A DNA stretch of 64,000 nt from CAXBNB01 sp049115735 (GTDB lineage: Bacteria; Bacteroidota; Bacteroidia; Cytophagales; Cyclobacteriaceae): contig JAGDZP010000026.1 in the NCBI GenBank assembly GCA_049115735.1, forward strand, positions 129,549 through 193,548. The letters run 5' to 3'. Below, in pieces: positions 8,049 through 17,192 of this stretch. The translations under genes and the position numbers were made by a program. Below the pieces are notes generated by a model, which was given only the letters and a program-made list of their open reading frames with translations, had not been told where the DNA came from and did no database searches. The first letter of the stretch is position 1. Each line of letters starts with the position of its first letter.

Positions 8049-9437
8049 ATGAAAAGTTACGCTGACCTGGTTGATCAGACATTTGAATTCCCTACTGAAG
8101 AATTCAAAGTAAAAAACAACAAACTATTCTTTCATGATGTCAACCTTGACAGCCTGATCAAGAAATACGGCACTCCTCTGAAATTATCTTACCTGCCAAA
8201 AATTAGTGAGCGGATTCAATATGCCAAAAAGATTTTCAAGCAGGCAATGGTGAAGAAAAAGTACAAGGGCGATTATGTCTATTGCTATTGTACCAAGTCG
8301 TCACATTTTGAGTTTGTACTGGATGAGGCACTTAAGAATGACATCCATATTGAAACAAGCTCTGCCTTCGATATTTACATAGTAGAAAAGCTACTAGAAA
8401 AAGGAAAGCTGGATCGTGACACCTATGTCATCTGTAATGGATTCAAGAGGGACAAATACAAAGAAAAGATTGCCGACCTGTTGAATGATGGCTTCACGAA
8501 CTGCATCCCGATTCTTGACAACCTAAATGAACTGGACTACTATCTTGATAATGCCAAAGATCCTTTTCAAATAGGTATCCGGGTAGCCTCGGATGAGGAG
8601 CCAAACTTTGCCTTCTACACATCTCGCCTGGGTGTGCGATATAGCAAGATCGTAGATTACTATAAAAACACTATCAAAGACAATCCAAAAGTAAAGCTGA
8701 GAATGCTGCACTTCTTTATCAATACTGGCATCAAGGACACAGCCTATTATTGGAGCGAACTTAGTCGGTTTATGTACACGTATTGTGAACTGAAGAAAAC
8801 CTGCCCGGAACTAGACTCTGTTGACATTGGCGGTGGCTTCCCTATAAAAAGCTCTTTGCACTTTGAATATGATTTCGAATATATGGCTGAGCAAATCATT
8901 GAAAACATCAAGTGGATTTGTGAGAAAAACCATGTGGACGTACCTCATATTTTCACTGAATTTGGCAGCTATACCGTGGGTGAAAGTGGTGCAGTGATCT
9001 ATTCTGTTTTAGATCAGAAGCTCCAGAATGACAAGGAGCTCTGGTATATGATGGATGGTTCATTTATTACCAACCTGCCAGACGTTTGGGGCTTGAATCA
9101 AAAATACATCATGTTGCCAGTCAACCATTGGGACAACAACTTCCAAAAAGTAAATATTGGTGGGCTAACGTGCGACAGCATGGACTATTATGATTCGGAA
9201 GCACACATTGCAGAAGTGTTTCTACCACTATACAATGAAACCGAAACACTATATTTTGGTTTGTTCAATACCGGGGCTTACCAGGAATCCCTTGGAGGAT
9301 ATGGGGGGATCCAACACTGCCTAATCCCTGCTCCTAAACATATTGTTATTCAAAGGAATAAAGATGGCTCTTTGTCCACAGAAGTATTTTCAGAGGAGCA
9401 ATCGAGCGACTCCATGTTGAATATTCTGGGTTATTAA
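8049..9437 (+). CDS. speA: PLP-dependent arginine/diaminopimelate-type decarboxylase
   Basis: This is an alanine-racemase-fold decarboxylase of 462 residues. I choose ATG 8049 (MKSYADL) over 7965 because the added N-terminus is hydrophobic junk and would contain the promoter. Visible motifs are YCTKSSHF with the PLP-binding lysine; HFFINTG; the glycine-rich phosphate-binding DIGGGFP; and GGLTCDSMDYY with the Cys-Asp pair of the active site. The family covers arginine, ornithine and diaminopimelate decarboxylases. The closest type known to me is the Bacteroidota arginine decarboxylase, feeding polyamine synthesis, but the substrate is not certain. It is divergent from argS. Confidence 0.75.
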   Translation: MKSYADLVDQTFEFPTEEFKVKNNKLFFHDVNLDSLIKKYGTPLKLSYLPKISERIQYAKKIFKQAMVKKKYKGDYVYCYCTKSSHFEFVLDEALKNDIHIETSSAFDIYIVEKLLEKGKLDRDTYVICNGFKRDKYKEKIADLLNDGFTNCIPILDNLNELDYYLDNAKDPFQIGIRVASDEEPNFAFYTSRLGVRYSKIVDYYKNTIKDNPKVKLRMLHFFINTGIKDTAYYWSELSRFMYTYCELKKTCPELDSVDIGGGFPIKSSLHFEYDFEYMAEQIIENIKWICEKNHVDVPHIFTEFGSYTVGESGAVIYSVLDQKLQNDKELWYMMDGSFITNLPDVWGLNQKYIMLPVNHWDNNFQKVNIGGLTCDSMDYYDSEAHIAEVFLPLYNETETLYFGLFNTGAYQESLGGYGGIQHCLIPAPKHIVIQRNKDGSLSTEVFSEEQSSDSMLNILGY

Positions 9438-9441
9438 AGCA

Positions 9442-9472
9442 AAACCCTCACGCTACAGACGCATGAGGGTTT
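9442..9472. terminator. stem-loop between convergent genes
   Basis: AAACCCTCA pairs with TGAGGGTTT around a 13-base loop. Short A and T tracts flank both sides, so it could terminate both the decarboxylase gene and the SGNH gene. The T tract is short, so efficiency is doubtful. Confidence 0.5.
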
Positions 9473-9498
9473 GAATTAGTATTTGTATAGTTGGTATC

Positions 9499-11040
9499 TT
9501 ATTTCAATGTAACACCCGGCTGATTCAATACATCCACATCCTGAAGATTAGAGCCATATTTGGCATTAATAGCCGCAATAAAAGCATTCGCTACGATGGC
9601 CTGCCCTCTTGGATTAGGATGAATGCCATCCACGGAATAAATACCATTAGGTAAAAAGTCAGGATCGAGCTTAACACCTGCATCTGTTACAAATCCACCT
9701 CCTAGTGCTATACCTCCAAACAGTGAGTAGGTATCAACCAAAGCAAGATTAAATGCAGCGGCTTGTGCTGCAATCACATCGTTAAATGCTGTAAGCCTCG
9801 ATTGATGCAAAGCCAATTCATCGGCAGTCAAGCTGTATTGATCAGGTAGCGGCACTGAAATCCCATAAAGAGCAGTCGGAGGAAAACCCGCTGGTGATGT
9901 GTTTAGAACTGTTGCCGATGTTAAGAGCAACAACTCTCCTGGTTTTATCTGTCTCATTTGACCCTTACCTGCCAAAGCCGGATTAAAAACACTAATATCC
10001 AATAGATTGTCGTCTTCTATCAAAACTGCATTTACACCCGCAGCAAAGCTAATTTTTCGTGACGCTGCATCTGCTGCAGTAATTGCGTTTAGACCTACCA
10101 GTTGATCTAACCCTGCATTGAAACCTGCAAAACCGTCAGCACCTGTTCCACTTGGACCGAGCATTAATAAATCTGCTGTTGCTTGATCTAATGGGATAGA
10201 ATTATAGGGTACAGCCCTGAAAAATGGTGTAAATGTAGCATCTACCAAATTAGCTATTGCTCCATCTTTGGTACCTCCACCACTCAAGGTGGCTACCACT
10301 GCTCCAAGCGCCCCTATAAAATTAGTGACATCCGTCAAAGACGATGGATTCAATATAGCTGCCGGATTATCTGTAACATCATCCGATGTACCTCCGCTCA
10401 ACAGGTAACCAAGTAGGTCATTTTGACCCATCCAATACGTGATAAATGAACCGTTCGCGGTAGCCGCATCGGTGAGTATACTTGAGCCACTGGGTAACCC
10501 AACTGGATTCGAAGCAAAACGGGCATATAAGGGATTGGCAACATAAGCTGGTGTGACCATGTCTACTACCCTGGCTCCCGGTACTGCAAAATTATTCAGT
10601 GCACTCTTATCCCCTGTATAAGCGGAAGGTAAATCTCCGGTTAATTTTGGTTCAGGCGCACCAGCACCTACATTCAAAACCAATCTTCCAAATATTGGGC
10701 TCCCCGGTTGAGGCAAGGATATATTGAACCCATCGACTGAATTAATATCAGGCTGGTTAAAAGCACCTCCGCCAGCAGGTAGCATTTGATTGGCCAGTAA
10801 ATTTGGATAGCTATTGTTTTGTCCATTGGTATACAATGCCGCATCCATGAGCCCCGCAGTTATCGAATTGCCTATAGCTACATATTTTGAAAAATCTGCA
10901 CTTCCCGAACTGATCTGAACTTCTTCTCCTGTAGTTACATGTGAAAGTAGCTCTGTTCTTATTTCGTCTTCTGAATCGACACATCCGTTGACAACCAACA
11001 TAGCTGAAACGAATAGCGATATATTTAATATTTTTTTCAT
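9499..11040 (-). CDS. large SGNH/GDSL-hydrolase lipoprotein
   Basis: The 513-residue protein has a lipoprotein signal peptide (lipobox VNGC, Cys about residue 20). SGNH blocks are present: GNSITAG (the nucleophile serine block, with N instead of D), GQND and DGIHPNPRGQ (catalytic Asp and His). The core SGNH fold needs about 200 residues; here the blocks are spread over more than 430, so large inserts are present. It is probably an outer-membrane-anchored esterase or lipase. It starts 7 bases after the TonB-receptor gene on the same strand, which suggests that receptor and hydrolase handle the same ester-containing substrate. Confidence 0.8.
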   Translation of the reverse strand: MKKILNISLFVSAMLVVNGCVDSEDEIRTELLSHVTTGEEVQISSGSADFSKYVAIGNSITAGLMDAALYTNGQNNSYPNLLANQMLPAGGGAFNQPDINSVDGFNISLPQPGSPIFGRLVLNVGAGAPEPKLTGDLPSAYTGDKSALNNFAVPGARVVDMVTPAYVANPLYARFASNPVGLPSGSSILTDAATANGSFITYWMGQNDLLGYLLSGGTSDDVTDNPAAILNPSSLTDVTNFIGALGAVVATLSGGGTKDGAIANLVDATFTPFFRAVPYNSIPLDQATADLLMLGPSGTGADGFAGFNAGLDQLVGLNAITAADAASRKISFAAGVNAVLIEDDNLLDISVFNPALAGKGQMRQIKPGELLLLTSATVLNTSPAGFPPTALYGISVPLPDQYSLTADELALHQSRLTAFNDVIAAQAAAFNLALVDTYSLFGGIALGGGFVTDAGVKLDPDFLPNGIYSVDGIHPNPRGQAIVANAFIAAINAKYGSNLQDVDVLNQPGVTLK

Positions 11041-11047
11041 TTTCCTC

Positions 11048-13843
11048 TTAGTTTAAGAATTCGTCGAAGGTGATCGATAGATAATACAAGGCTCCCATAG
11101 TTGGGTTACCAAATGAGGTCACATATCGTTCATTCAAAATATTAGACCCTCCAAGTTTCAATATTGACTTGAACTGAGGAAGCTTATAGCTAACCTGAGC
11201 GTCAACAGTGGTGAAAGAAGGTACTACATTTCCTCGGACCTGACTAAAGGCTGATTCCCATTTAAAGGCATCCTGCCACCTCATGGAAGCACTGAATCCT
11301 AGATTTTTTATAATTTCCCTGTTGCTGACGGTAAAATTCGTTCTATACTCTGGTGTATTGTAAGCCGCCCTAAAGCCCTGATCTACCAGATCTTTTTCGC
11401 TGAGTAGCTTGTTGAATGCGATGTTGCCACCAACATGCCAGCCTTTGCCTACCGAATAATCTCCGCTCACTGCCCAACCATGAGACGTAACATTACCGCT
11501 GGCATTAATATCATAACCATACTCCTGAGACAATCCACCGGCAGCCAACGCTGCAGGGTCATTATCAACAGACTGCACCAATAGTACCTCAGCAATAAAA
11601 TCAGTGTAAGAGCTATAGTAGTAATATGAATCCACAAAGAGCTTATCAAACCACAGACCCTTATAGCCAATTTCCCATGTACCTATTTTCTCTGTTTTGA
11701 ATTCTTCAAAATCATATCTGACTAAATCTCCGTCATTCCCAGATGTAAGCGCATTCTGAACCGATTGCCAGGTGTACACAGGATTACTTTCCATGTTGTA
11801 TTTGTCTATCCCTAATTGGTTGCTACCAACCAAACGTCTAACCACAACATCCAAATCAATGAATTGATCCTGTGCCGTCGGATTTCTAAACCCTCTTTGG
11901 AATGATAATCTGATATTGTTGTTTAGATTCGGTGAGATTACTGCTGAAATTCTTGGTGAGAACTGACTGGCAAAATTTTCATTCTTATCATAACGTACGG
12001 AACCCGTAATTTTTACTTTGTCATCCGCCAGTGATTTTCCCGCTTGTACAAAAGCCCCGTACTCTGCCCAACCTACTTCATCACCATTATCTAATAAAAA
12101 TAAAGTGCCTTCACTATTCAAGCTATATCTTCTGTAATTGGCTCCAACTATCAAGTCCATGGATTCAACTTGTTTTTCAAAGTTGTACATACCTTCAAAA
12201 TGCATCATACTAGACTTGTCTAAAAATTTAGCTCCTCCATTCTTAATTGGTGTAGTACGTAGCTGATCAAATATCCCTTGAAACTGTGCTGTTCCAGGCT
12301 GAGGTTGCAAGCCATTGGCAGCTTGTCTGGCTATAGCATGGGCTTCATCTATTCCTGTTCCAAAACCAAGTAATTGCCCGGTTCTTGCCGCGGCAAAAGC
12401 TCCGGCATAGTATGTAATATAGTTTTCTGCATCTGGAGTACTCGAATCCCAATCTGACCCTGCATTGATTAGTTGCCCAAGAGTATTGGCTGCATAGCTA
12501 TCGCCTGCATCTTCCTGGGTTTTGTATGCCCTTACATAGAAGTTGGAAGCTTTTACTTCTGCTTTTGCTGTCCATATTTTGAAGTTGTCCAGAACAAATC
12601 TATCATTGGCAGTATAAACTGTACTGCCTGATCCCCAGTTACCCTGCACGAATGCCTCAATCTCATCGTTGATCCTATAATGCAAAGCCGCATTGATTTT
12701 TTTACTCTCAGTTGTATTGTCAAGCATTTGCGATTCAGTAAAACCGCGAGGCGTAAATGATTCGTTCGGAATTAAACTGGAAATAGCCTGAAGTGCTGAT
12801 GAACCAGCCACAACTGCTTGAAAAGGTACATTGGCGTTACCATATACATTCACACCGTCATAGGCGATATTTTGAGCCCTGTTTTCTGCTCTATCGTTAT
12901 TTTGTCTTTCTAATTCTGGATTGGCCCTATCCCTAAAATCAGTGCCAATAAAATCCTGAGCGTTCAACCACGATGCATTTACTTTAAAAGCAAACTTATT
13001 GTTGAAAGCTTTTGCATACCTTATGGACACGTCACGATATAGAGACCTTTCATGATCCCTTTCGTCTACATGGGTCAGCCCTGTTTTCACAGCAGCGCTT
13101 AAGCCCTGATATTCAAAAGGACTTTTACTGTTCATCAGCAAAATTCCATTTAGTGCATTAGGGCCATATAAGGCAGATGCTGCTCCTGGCAGTAATTCTA
13201 CACTTTCCAGGTCTAGCTCAGAAATACCTACCACGTTACCCACTGAGAAGTTAAGACCAGGAGCCTGGTTGTCGATACCATCAATAAGCTGAACCATCCG
13301 GGTGTTTCCATTTGCATTAAAACCCCTGGTATTTACGGATTTAAAAGTCAGACTTTGCGCACTCAGATCCACTCCTTTGAAATTCGCCAAGGCGTCATAG
13401 AAGCTATGGGAAGGGGTATCTTTGATCGCCCTGATATCCATTTTCTCAATGGTCACCGGGGACTGCATGATGGATTCTTCCACTCTCGAAGCAGATACAA
13501 CTACTTCCTGTCCTACAAGCACATTTTCTTCCAGAATAATTTCCAGGCCGCTTACCTGAGCATCTGTTATCTCAATTTCCTGACTGGTATAACCAACCAT
13601 TGAAACAACCAATGTCAACGGTGGAGCTGATTCTACTTCCAAGGAAAATGTTCCGTCTGTCCCGCTAATCGTTCCTAAGACCTTACCCTTCACCAGGATA
13701 TTCACACCAAGAAGGGATTCCTGGGTGTTGCTGTCTTTCACACTGCCCGAAATGCTCGTTTGCGCAGCAACTTGAAATGCCGTTGCAAACACAAAGCAAA
13801 ACATGAGTGTTGTAGTAATGAGTCTACTCATATTTCTTTTCAT
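11048..13843 (-). CDS. TonB-dependent outer-membrane receptor
   Basis: The 931-residue protein has a signal peptide (to about residue 28, VAAQ), a carboxypeptidase-regulatory-like beta domain (about 30-110, SISGSVKDSNTQESLLGVNI), a plug domain (about 120-240, ending ASALYGPNALNGILLMNSK) and a long beta-barrel. The C-terminus ends LSITFDEFLN, with the usual terminal aromatic-hydrophobic strand. It takes up a substrate across the outer membrane using TonB energy. No SusD-like partner is present, so it is not a classical SusCD pair; its partner is the SGNH lipoprotein downstream. An alternative start is ATG 13831. A 7-bp inverted repeat (13882-13888 with 13897-13903) lies upstream. Confidence 0.9.
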   Translation of the reverse strand: MKRNMSRLITTTLMFCFVFATAFQVAAQTSISGSVKDSNTQESLLGVNILVKGKVLGTISGTDGTFSLEVESAPPLTLVVSMVGYTSQEIEITDAQVSGLEIILEENVLVGQEVVVSASRVEESIMQSPVTIEKMDIRAIKDTPSHSFYDALANFKGVDLSAQSLTFKSVNTRGFNANGNTRMVQLIDGIDNQAPGLNFSVGNVVGISELDLESVELLPGAASALYGPNALNGILLMNSKSPFEYQGLSAAVKTGLTHVDERDHERSLYRDVSIRYAKAFNNKFAFKVNASWLNAQDFIGTDFRDRANPELERQNNDRAENRAQNIAYDGVNVYGNANVPFQAVVAGSSALQAISSLIPNESFTPRGFTESQMLDNTTESKKINAALHYRINDEIEAFVQGNWGSGSTVYTANDRFVLDNFKIWTAKAEVKASNFYVRAYKTQEDAGDSYAANTLGQLINAGSDWDSSTPDAENYITYYAGAFAAARTGQLLGFGTGIDEAHAIARQAANGLQPQPGTAQFQGIFDQLRTTPIKNGGAKFLDKSSMMHFEGMYNFEKQVESMDLIVGANYRRYSLNSEGTLFLLDNGDEVGWAEYGAFVQAGKSLADDKVKITGSVRYDKNENFASQFSPRISAVISPNLNNNIRLSFQRGFRNPTAQDQFIDLDVVVRRLVGSNQLGIDKYNMESNPVYTWQSVQNALTSGNDGDLVRYDFEEFKTEKIGTWEIGYKGLWFDKLFVDSYYYYSSYTDFIAEVLLVQSVDNDPAALAAGGLSQEYGYDINASGNVTSHGWAVSGDYSVGKGWHVGGNIAFNKLLSEKDLVDQGFRAAYNTPEYRTNFTVSNREIIKNLGFSASMRWQDAFKWESAFSQVRGNVVPSFTTVDAQVSYKLPQFKSILKLGGSNILNERYVTSFGNPTMGALYYLSITFDEFLN

Positions 13844-13972
13844 TTTTTAAGTAATTTGTTTAACTGAATATCTCTAAATGAAATATTATCAATAGTTAAT
13901 ATTACTTAAAAAATCATAAATAAAGAGCAAATAATTACAATATGTTCAATTATTGACGAATATCAGTATGAC

Positions 13973-14299
13973 TTATTGAAATTTTAAATATTCAGCCAGT
14001 TTTTCACAGAGATTTTTCACCTCAGTTGACATAAATTCATCTCCAGTCGAGCTCAGTATGGTATTAGATGCTGCTCCTAACATATTCACGTAAAAGCGTT
14101 TCATTTCATCCACATTCATATCCTTGGTCCACAAGTCAAGCGATAGGGAATCTTGCTGTTCAGGATCCCAGATTGAAATGGATACAGCCTTGGACTCCAT
14201 CCAGTCCTCCCCCGGGTGGTCATCTGCCTGCCATTTGATACCTTCGGGAACACTTTGTTCATCAAGGCTTACTTCTATATTGATATTGGATTTCTTCAT
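13973..14299 (-). CDS. gldC: gliding motility protein GldC
   Basis: With the start at ATG 14299 (MKKSNINIEV) this is 108 residues, the usual GldC length; the longer frame to 14338 adds 13 unlikely residues. Family features are an N-terminal beta strand, SISIWDPEQQDSL, then DLWTKDMNVDEMKRFY and a helical C-terminus. GldC is a small cytoplasmic protein linked to gliding motility in Bacteroidota; loss reduces gliding and its biochemical role is unclear. It stands alone between the TonB-receptor gene and the terminator of the exporter operon. Confidence 0.9.
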   Translation of the reverse strand: MKKSNINIEVSLDEQSVPEGIKWQADDHPGEDWMESKAVSISIWDPEQQDSLSLDLWTKDMNVDEMKRFYVNMLGAASNTILSSTGDEFMSTEVKNLCEKLAEYLKFQ

Positions 14300-14340
14300 T
14301 TTTTCTCTTGCTGAAATAGGTGGTAGGCATTTGGCCATAC

Positions 14341-14384
14341 CAAAAATTAAGGGGCAAATTTAATAGAATAAATTTGCCCCTTAA
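14341..14384 (-). terminator. strong terminator of the exporter operon
   Basis: A perfect 16-bp inverted repeat (14347-14362 with 14369-14384) surrounds a 6-base loop. Read on the minus strand it is followed by AATTTTTG. It ends the adaptor-permease-TolC operon just before gldC. Confidence 0.85.
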
Positions 14385-14401
14385 ATCGTTATCACGATAA
14401 C

Positions 14402-15862
14402 TCAATCCTCCTGCTGATAAAGTAGCTCATCATGCAGAAAATCGTACAGAGTAAGCCTTCTCAAGTCGAAATATGACGTCCAAAATGAACGTAGAGCCTG
14501 AATATAATCACGTTTAGCCCTATCTTTTTCTGTAAGAGCAATGTTCAAGTTGGTAATATCTATTTTACCAATCAAATATCTATTTTGAGCTACATTATAC
14601 CTTTCCTGAGCCACCTCATCGGATTTTTTTGTGATTTCAACCTGCGATCTTAACACTTCAAACCGCCTCACTAAAGTCACAATTTCTTGTTCAAAATTTT
14701 GAATATCCTGATCCAATAGATATTGCTCCAATTGTTGTTCTGCGAGCGCTACCTGTATTCTTGACTTACTACGTCCCCAATCAAGTAAGGGAACACTTAA
14801 AGTCACGTTTACTCTCTGCTGATCATTAGGATCGCTGTATGATTCACTGAATGTAGAGCCCGCTTTGTTTAAACCAAAAGAAGCCCTTAAATCAGTTTGA
14901 AACCTTTGAGACTTTGCCCGAACGACTTCCCTTTTAGCTTCCAATCTTCTCCTTTCAAATTGAACATAATCAGCACGATTTTGCTTAGCGTATAACAATG
15001 CCTTTTCTATTGAAATGCCAAACTCGGGCAACTCACTTGGTGGCTCTAATTTCAAGGTATCTGTGCTTGTTCCTGCCTGCAGACCAATAAAACTTCGTAA
15101 ATCCAATTCACTTGTCTGTAGATCCAGATTAGCTTGTGTTACATCTTGGCGTGACTTCAATAGCTGCAGTTCAACCTGGAGAATTTTATCTTTTGATGTT
15201 GTGCCAATGTTATACCTGCCTTGTTCAATATTGTAGACAGTTTCGTTATTTTCAAGGTTGAATAACGCGATTTGCAGATTTATTTGAGCATCGAGATAAT
15301 CAAAATATCTATTGGTTGCGCCTTGAGATATTGCCTCCATTTCTTCGACAAAAGATCGCTTGGATTCTTCATATCGTAGAGGTTCAGTCTTCTGATCCCA
15401 TTTCAGATCATTAAAACCAAACAATGGCTGATCCAACTGTACATTGAACAATGTGCTATTATATCTCTTGACATCACTATCGAGATTCTGAAATCTATTT
15501 ACCCTGCTATTTATGCTGATAGTCCCTCCAGTAGGAGCAATGGGCTGAAACAGCCCCAAATTAAGGGTAGAAGAAATTTGCTCCCTGGATTGGAAAGCTA
15601 TTTCACCATCATCCAATCTATTTTGAAAAAAGTCTCTATTGTAATCAGGAAGGCTTCCGAACAAGTTAAGCCGAGGATTATAGTTGGATTTATATAACCG
15701 ATAAAACCAATACCTGTTTTGCTTTCTTGTTTCAGCCACTTTAGCAGATGGAGATTGATCCTTTGCCAATTCTATGACCTGCACAAGTGATAGCCTTTGG
15801 TTTTGTGCACTTGATACGGTCCACAAAAATGACATTAGTGCTGCCAGAAATATCTTATTCAT
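14402..15862 (-). CDS. TolC-family outer-membrane efflux protein
   Basis: This 486-residue TolC-type channel protein has a signal peptide (to about residue 19, VSSAQ) and two internally related helical halves rich in Gln, Glu and Arg (ARETRKQNRYWF region and YVQFERRRLEAKREV region). The final gene of the exporter operon, it overlaps the permease by 8 bases. It would form the outer-membrane tunnel for the adaptor and permease encoded upstream. The substrate cannot be told from sequence. Confidence 0.88.
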   Translation of the reverse strand: MNKIFLAALMSFLWTVSSAQNQRLSLVQVIELAKDQSPSAKVAETRKQNRYWFYRLYKSNYNPRLNLFGSLPDYNRDFFQNRLDDGEIAFQSREQISSTLNLGLFQPIAPTGGTISINSRVNRFQNLDSDVKRYNSTLFNVQLDQPLFGFNDLKWDQKTEPLRYEESKRSFVEEMEAISQGATNRYFDYLDAQINLQIALFNLENNETVYNIEQGRYNIGTTSKDKILQVELQLLKSRQDVTQANLDLQTSELDLRSFIGLQAGTSTDTLKLEPPSELPEFGISIEKALLYAKQNRADYVQFERRRLEAKREVVRAKSQRFQTDLRASFGLNKAGSTFSESYSDPNDQQRVNVTLSVPLLDWGRSKSRIQVALAEQQLEQYLLDQDIQNFEQEIVTLVRRFEVLRSQVEITKKSDEVAQERYNVAQNRYLIGKIDITNLNIALTEKDRAKRDYIQALRSFWTSYFDLRRLTLYDFLHDELLYQQED

Positions 15863-17192
15863 ATCTTAAGGATTGGATAGGGTCTTGTTTGGCTGCTTTT
15901 CGAGCAGGAGCAATACCGAATATTAGTCCGACAGCTGCCGCAACACCAAAGGATAAAAGAATAGAACTAAATGTGATTACAGTAGGAATATCAGCCAGAC
16001 TGCTTACAAGAAAAGCGAAACTGACGCCAAGCACCACCCCTATTAATCCGCCTGTTACGCTAATCATCATCGCTTCAAAAAGAAACTGATTAACAATATC
16101 TTGTTGTTTTGCTCCAAGGGACAATCTCAAACCAATTTCTTTTATCCTTTCTAGAACGGAGGCCAACATGATGTTCATTATGCCAATACCACCTACCAGG
16201 AGAGAAATTCCAGCAATGGCCCCTAAAACATAGTTAAAAATGTCATTGGTTCTTTGTTGTTGCTTAAGAAGCATTTCCGGAATCTCAATTTCATAATCAA
16301 CCGTTTCATAATGCCTTCTTTTCAGTAACCTATTTATTATTCCTGCTATTGGGCTCAAAAGTTCCGTCTCTTCTACCTGCACTATTAACTTATCAAATTG
16401 ATGATAGTTTTTATCGACCGAAGATTCATTTTCGTTATTGTTTCGACGACCTGCATTTTTAATCATCTGTTCGGTTATTTTCGCTCTGTTTTTAAACCGA
16501 ACCAATACTGTTTGGAGGGGTGTATAAACATCCATGTTGTAGTCACGAATACCTAAACTTTCGATGCTACTCGTAGATATCTCTCTTTTTTCTAGTATCC
16601 CGATAACTTTCAGCCAGTTATTTCCGCATTTCAGATACTTGCCAATTGGATCCTCAAATGGGAAGAATTTACTCTTTAAGGAGTATCCTATTATACAAAC
16701 AGGACTACCATTCTTTAGGTGAAACTCTGAAAAATTGCTCCCTTTATGAAGACTGAAATTGAAGAGTTCAAAATAGTTGGGCTCAATGCCTACTAACTTA
16801 CCTGTCCTTCTTATTCCATTGTTTATTAGATAGGTCTCTAGAATAATTTCAGGACTGATTTTGGTGATTCCTGGCACAACATCTTTGATAGCATCTAAAT
16901 CATATGAGTTTAGGCCTGGGGAGAATTTCTTTTTTTCTGAACCCTCGGAATCCTCTTCGGTTAGAGATTCTTCTGACTGTTCTACCACTGGTTTGATTAT
17001 GATATTGTTAACACCCACCAACTTCATCTGTTCAATCACCTCTTGCTGAGCACCATTGCCAATTGCCAGCATGGCAATGACTGCTGCTACTCCAAAAATA
17101 ATTCCTAGTGCTGTCAATACTGAGCGCATACGATTAGCCAACACAGCATCAGTGGCTATGCCCAGGTTCATCAATAATTTATGAGAGATCAT
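15855..17192 (-). CDS. MacB-like ABC transporter permease (no fused ATPase)
   Basis: The 445-residue permease has one N-terminal transmembrane helix (about 20-45), a long periplasmic MacB-type core (about 50-320) and three C-terminal helices of the FtsX domain beginning NYVLGAIAGISLLVGGIG. EIGLRLSLGA is the coupling-helix motif. It is a type VII (mechanotransmission) permease that lacks the N-terminal ATPase found in MacB itself. A separate ATPase gene is expected beside it, but none is present. The start overlaps the adaptor stop in the ATGA arrangement. Confidence 0.88.
   Translation of the reverse strand: MISHKLLMNLGIATDAVLANRMRSVLTALGIIFGVAAVIAMLAIGNGAQQEVIEQMKLVGVNNIIIKPVVEQSEESLTEEDSEGSEKKKFSPGLNSYDLDAIKDVVPGITKISPEIILETYLINNGIRRTGKLVGIEPNYFELFNFSLHKGSNFSEFHLKNGSPVCIIGYSLKSKFFPFEDPIGKYLKCGNNWLKVIGILEKREISTSSIESLGIRDYNMDVYTPLQTVLVRFKNRAKITEQMIKNAGRRNNNENESSVDKNYHQFDKLIVQVEETELLSPIAGIINRLLKRRHYETVDYEIEIPEMLLKQQQRTNDIFNYVLGAIAGISLLVGGIGIMNIMLASVLERIKEIGLRLSLGAKQQDIVNQFLFEAMMISVTGGLIGVVLGVSFAFLVSSLADIPTVITFSSILLSFGVAAAVGLIFGIAPARKAAKQDPIQSLRYE

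Noticed and set aside
13882..13903. AT-rich 7-bp inverted repeat upstream of the TonB receptor as an operator
   Set aside because: Composed only of A and T in an AT-rich region; expected by chance.
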